Shown here: positions 21,980 to 24,993 of the stretch, one piece after another
Layout of the letters: the number at the start of each line of letters is the position of its first letter
How positions within the stretch are numbered: position 1 is the first letter of the stretch
Source: Desulfobulbaceae bacterium
Lineage (GTDB): Bacteria; Desulfobacterota; Desulfobulbia; Desulfobulbales; Desulfobulbaceae
NCBI GenBank assembly: GCA_003508005.1
Contig: DNUE01000062.1
Span: forward strand, 1 to 24,993
Reading direction: 5' to 3'
Length of the DNA: 24,993 nt
The notes under the pieces: generated by a model
The model's database searches: none
What the model saw: only the letters and a program-made list of their open reading frames with translations
What the model was told of the DNA's origin: nothing
Program-made: the position numbers and the translations under genes

Positions 21980-22282
21980 ATGATGGAGAATAAACCAACG
22001 GTCGTCCGCATGTTCGGCCTGCTGCACACCCTGCGGACGAAGGAGGGGCTGCCGGTCACGGTTGAGCTGTTCCTGTCGCCGGAAGGGAAAGCTGCCCGGG
22101 AGATTGCCCTGGAACTGCGCCTGCCGCTGGAGAAGATAGAAGCAGTGTTCTGCAACCATACCGCCTGCCCGCTTGATCATACCGTCATGCCCGGCGACCG
22201 GGTCGCCTTTGTGCCCTACGGGACCCCGGGCCCTCACCGGTACTGCCTGGGCATCAAGCAGGCCGGCGACAGGAGCAGATAA
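21980..22282 (+). CDS. Second MoaD-like beta-grasp protein, lacking di-glycine
   Basis: A 100-residue protein. TVVRMFGLLHTL and AREIALELRLPLEKIEAVF, then HTVMPGDRVAFVPYGTPGPHR, follow the beta-grasp pattern of MoaD/ThiS proteins, but there is no terminal Gly-Gly, so it cannot be activated in the usual way. It sits 24 nt after the E1-like gene in the AOR operon. Similar small beta-grasp proteins accompany AOR genes in other anaerobes, where their role is not settled. A 13-codon frame from 21952 overlaps the E1 stop and could couple translation. The start could be either of two adjacent ATGs (21980 or 21983). Confidence 0.75.
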   Translation: MMENKPTVVRMFGLLHTLRTKEGLPVTVELFLSPEGKAAREIALELRLPLEKIEAVFCNHTACPLDHTVMPGDRVAFVPYGTPGPHRYCLGIKQAGDRSR

Positions 22283-22371
22283 CCGTATCGTCCGCTGCCG
22301 TGCGAAGGGAGAAAGTGTGGCATGAAAGGGACGCTCTTGCTACATTGAGCGACGGTGATGTTGTTTGATCG

Positions 22372-22386
22372 ACAGCGTGACGCTGT
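22372..22386. repeat. Short hairpin upstream of yfiR
   Basis: ACAGCG and CGCTGT form a perfect 6-bp stem around TGA, 33 nt before the chosen yfiR ATG. Possibly an operator or leader hairpin; function unknown. Confidence 0.35.
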
Positions 22387-22418
22387 ACCGTAACTGTACC
22401 TGGATACTGAAGAAATTG

Positions 22419-23033
22419 ATGAAGTTCCCTCACACCAGAGATCGAGCCTATCAAAAGCGGAATTCAGTGCGTGGCAATGGGCTTCCTGTGTTGCTCGAGT
22501 TGCTGATCCTGTCCATTCTTCTGCTTTTTTTCCCACCGCAGACAGCTGGGGCGGAAGAGCAGATTGCTCATGAATATCAGATCAAGACGGCATTCCTTTA
22601 CAATTTCGCACACTTTGTCGAATGGCCGGCCGGGGCTTTTTCTTCCCCATCCTCTGATTTTCATATCTGTATTCTCGGGAAGGACCCCTTTGGCGAGCAG
22701 ATAGACGCAATTACGCGAAAACCAATCGGCTCGCATCAAATCAATCTCAGCCGGATTGCTTCTGTCGCGGCAGTCCAGAGCACCTACGACTGTCACCTCC
22801 TCTTTATTCCCCGATCCGAAAAAGATACCATCCCGCAGATAGTCGCAAGGTTGGGCAAAAAACCTGTCTTGACGGTGACCGATCAGGAAAATGCGGCCCA
22901 GTCGGGTGTGATCATAACCATGACCATTATCGATGAAAAAGTTCGCTTCCAGATAAACAGAAAGGCAGCCGCGGACGTCGGCATCAAAATAAGCTCGAAG
23001 CTGCTGAGTCTGGCAACCAAAGTAGTGGAGTAG
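22419..23033 (+). CDS. YfiR family protein (DUF4154)
   Basis: 204 residues from the chosen ATG. A signal peptide/hydrophobic core (LLELLILSILLLFFPPQTAGAEE) is followed by the YfiR domain: EYQIKTAFLYNFAHFVEWPAGAF, then DFHICILGKDPFG, LLFIPRSE and VLTVTDQENAAQSGVIITMTIIDEKVRFQINRKAAADVGIKISSKLL, all family hallmarks. In Pseudomonas YfiR is a periplasmic repressor of the diguanylate cyclase YfiN. Here it is 3 nt upstream of a TonB-dependent receptor, a pairing common in anaerobic proteobacteria. A TTG start at 22365 would add 18 residues without a better ribosome site. No cyclase gene is visible in the window. Confidence 0.88.
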   Translation: MKFPHTRDRAYQKRNSVRGNGLPVLLELLILSILLLFFPPQTAGAEEQIAHEYQIKTAFLYNFAHFVEWPAGAFSSPSSDFHICILGKDPFGEQIDAITRKPIGSHQINLSRIASVAAVQSTYDCHLLFIPRSEKDTIPQIVARLGKKPVLTVTDQENAAQSGVIITMTIIDEKVRFQINRKAAADVGIKISSKLLSLATKVVE

Positions 23034-23036
23034 AAC

Positions 23037-24980
23037 ATGGGACCTGTCCAACCAATATTCTATCCATCAAAGGCAACAAAAGGATGCAAGAGGTCTTTTC
23101 CTGTCTTTGTGCCGGCGTTGCTTTTCCTTTGTATTCTCTTTCATGATTGCGTGTCTTCGTATGGCAGGGAACAGGAAACCGACCTGTTCGATATGACCAT
23201 CGAAGAGCTGATGGAGGTGCGGATCAAGCCGGTGACCGGCGCATCGAAATATGAGCAAAAGACCACGGAAGCGCCTGCGTCGGTATCCATCATCACCGCC
23301 GATGATATTCGGAAATACGGCTATCGGACCTTCGCGGAGATCCTGCAGAGTGTGCGGGGTCTGTATGCGAACTATGACCGAAACTACCATTATGCCGGGG
23401 TGCGGGGTTTCGGCCGCCCTGGGGACTATAACTCCAGGATTCTGGTGCTCCTGGACGGGGTGAAGCTCAACGAAAATATTTATGATTCAGCCCCGGTAGG
23501 CACAGACTTCGTGTGCGATCTCGACCTGATCGAGCGGATTGAAATAATCCGTGGGCCAAGCTATTCCATGTACGGCAACAACGCCTTTTTGATGGTGATC
23601 AACGTCATTACCAAAGATGCCGAGGCAATGAAGGGCATCGAGGCGGCCGCTGACATCGGCAGCTTTGGCAGCTACCAGGGACGGCTCTCCTCTGGAAGCC
23701 TGTTTGACAATGGCGGGCAGATGGTGCTCTCTGGCACCCTGTTCAACCGTGACGGGCAGGACCTGTATTATCAGGAATTCGACACGCCGGACCAGAACAA
23801 CGGCGTTGCCGAGGATGGCGACCGTGACCGGTCCGGAAGCCTTTTCGCCAAATATGCATGGCGGGACCTGACCCTTGAGACATCCTATGTCAACCGCAGC
23901 AAGCAGATTCCAACCGCCCCGTGGGACATCGCCTTCAACGACCCGCGGAACAAAAGCTGGGATGAACGGGCGTTCGCGGACCTCAAGCTGGATCATCGTT
24001 TTGATGATGACCTGGGGCTGGTGGCAAGGCTCACCTATGGATATTACCAATATGAAGGAGAATATGCCTATTTCGACGAGGATTTTGGGACAACCATAAA
24101 CAATGACCATGTCGATGGGCAATGGCTGGGCGCCAACCTCCACCTTACCAGGAAGTTCGATAGGCATATGCTAATCATGGGCGCCGATTTTACTGATAAT
24201 TTTTCCCAGTTCCAGGAAAACTACGATGAATTTGCTGTCTATCTTGATGACGACAGGAATTCCAGCAGCTGGGGCCTGTTCCTCCAGGATGAATATTCGC
24301 TGCTGACCAACCTGACCCTTGTCGCCGGCCTGCGCTTCGACCATTTCAGCACGTTCGGCGACACGGCCAATCCCCGCCTGGCCGTCATCTACAGGCCATT
24401 GGCGGGGACCTCCTTGAAATACCTCTTCGGCCGGGCCTTCCGGGGGCCCAGCGTGTATGAACTCTATTACAATGACGGCGACGCGTCGCAGAAGGCAAAC
24501 CCCGACCTGCAGGAGGAAACGATCCAGTCCCATGAGCTGGTTTGGGAGCAGCTCCTTGGCAAGAATTTTACCGGAACCGTCTCCCTGTACACCTATGATG
24601 CCAAGGACATGATAACCCTGGAAACCGATGCGGATGAGCTGCTTGTCTACCGGAATGCCGGTGAAGTGGATGCTGCCGGCATTGAGGCCGAACTGGCTGT
24701 TTCCTTTCCCGGAGGGGTATCCGGACGCCTGAGCTATGCGTACCAGGAGTCCGATTATGGGGGAGGGGATCAGGTGTGGACCAATTCTCCCCGTCATCTG
24801 GCCAAGTTCAACGTATCGATCCCCCTTTTCCAGGACCGCCTTTTCTTCAGCCTCGAAGAACAGTATGCAGGCAGAACAGAGACCTTTGCCGGCGTCTCGA
24901 CGGGCGACTATTTTCTCACCAACGCGACCCTCTTCGCCCCCAACCTCGTTGACAATGTCGACCTGTCCGCCCAACTTTGA
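23037..24980 (+). CDS. TonB-dependent receptor, apparently frame-broken at the window edge
   Basis: Outer-membrane receptor of 647 visible residues. A signal peptide (about 20-42) precedes DLFDMTIEELMEVRI, the conserved N-terminal segment of this receptor subfamily. The plug domain (about 70-180) has APASVSIITADDIRKYGYRTFAEIL, VRGFGRPGDYNSRILVLLDG and IEIIRGPSYSMYGNNAF. The beta-barrel follows, with FGRAFRGPSVYELYY and YRNAGEVDAAGIEAEL. GGAG lies 6 nt before the ATG, 3 nt after the yfiR stop, so the two are co-translated. The frame ends at a TGA just after NVDLSAQL, where family members continue with a NLFD motif and about 50 more residues ending in an aromatic barrel strand. In the next frame AACTTTGAC reads N-F-D, suggesting an indel. 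Substrate is unknown. Confidence 0.9.
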   Translation: MGPVQPIFYPSKATKGCKRSFPVFVPALLFLCILFHDCVSSYGREQETDLFDMTIEELMEVRIKPVTGASKYEQKTTEAPASVSIITADDIRKYGYRTFAEILQSVRGLYANYDRNYHYAGVRGFGRPGDYNSRILVLLDGVKLNENIYDSAPVGTDFVCDLDLIERIEIIRGPSYSMYGNNAFLMVINVITKDAEAMKGIEAAADIGSFGSYQGRLSSGSLFDNGGQMVLSGTLFNRDGQDLYYQEFDTPDQNNGVAEDGDRDRSGSLFAKYAWRDLTLETSYVNRSKQIPTAPWDIAFNDPRNKSWDERAFADLKLDHRFDDDLGLVARLTYGYYQYEGEYAYFDEDFGTTINNDHVDGQWLGANLHLTRKFDRHMLIMGADFTDNFSQFQENYDEFAVYLDDDRNSSSWGLFLQDEYSLLTNLTLVAGLRFDHFSTFGDTANPRLAVIYRPLAGTSLKYLFGRAFRGPSVYELYYNDGDASQKANPDLQEETIQSHELVWEQLLGKNFTGTVSLYTYDAKDMITLETDADELLVYRNAGEVDAAGIEAELAVSFPGGVSGRLSYAYQESDYGGGDQVWTNSPRHLAKFNVSIPLFQDRLFFSLEEQYAGRTETFAGVSTGDYFLTNATLFAPNLVDNVDLSAQL

Positions 24981-24993
24981 CACCCACAGGCCA

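Overview
The window looks like a chromosomal piece of a GC-rich, anaerobic, respiratory bacterium, most likely a member of the Desulfobacterota (former Deltaproteobacteria; Desulfobulbales- or Desulfuromonadia-like). The clues are an anaerobe-type complex I operon without the NADH-input genes in the visible part, a 12-heme membrane-anchored c-type cytochrome, a tungsten-type aldehyde:ferredoxin oxidoreductase (AOR) with cofactor genes, and a YfiR/TonB-receptor pair. The organism assignment is inference; no rRNA or tRNA gene was recognised.

Layout. 1-4022 (minus strand): nuoA-B-C-D-H-I, with nuoI cut by the window edge, behind a good sigma70-type promoter (4077-4106) that has a palindrome just upstream. 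4211-5416 (minus): a class I aspartate/aromatic-type aminotransferase. 5417-5910: intergenic, with a perfect 12-bp hairpin and a strong promoter for the next gene. 5911-8769 (plus): a large exported protein with 14 propeller-like repeats and five MopE-like metal-binding repeats. 8870-10210 (plus): a zinc-ribbon, single-pass membrane protein flanked by two copies of a short palindromic repeat. 12080-10308 and 13705-12083 (minus): a dodecaheme cytochrome coupled behind glutamine-dependent NAD+ synthetase. 14028-14879 (plus): a membrane-anchored alpha/beta hydrolase. 14908-16635 and 16742-18079 (minus): two exported proteins, a parallel beta-helix protein and a CAP/SCP-domain protein. 18080-19070: an AT-rich non-coding stretch with palindromes and the AOR promoter and leader. 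19071-22282 (plus): AOR, MoaD-like, HesA/MoeB-like E1 and a second MoaD-like protein. 22419-24980 (plus): YfiR family protein and TonB-dependent receptor, whose reading frame appears to break at the window edge.

How it works together. Three modules fit low-potential redox metabolism: AOR makes reduced ferredoxin from aldehydes, an EFG-less complex I could oxidise reduced ferredoxin or another carrier and feed quinone, and the dodecaheme cytochrome could move electrons in the periplasm. That connection is inference from gene content only. The exported repeat proteins and the YfiR/TonB receptor pair form a separate cell-surface theme. The most distinctive items are the AOR/E1/two-beta-grasp cassette with a structured leader, the propeller-plus-MopE surface protein with 204-bp tandem repeats, the gene bracketed by REP-like palindromes, and short leucine-rich C-terminal tails on three exported proteins.
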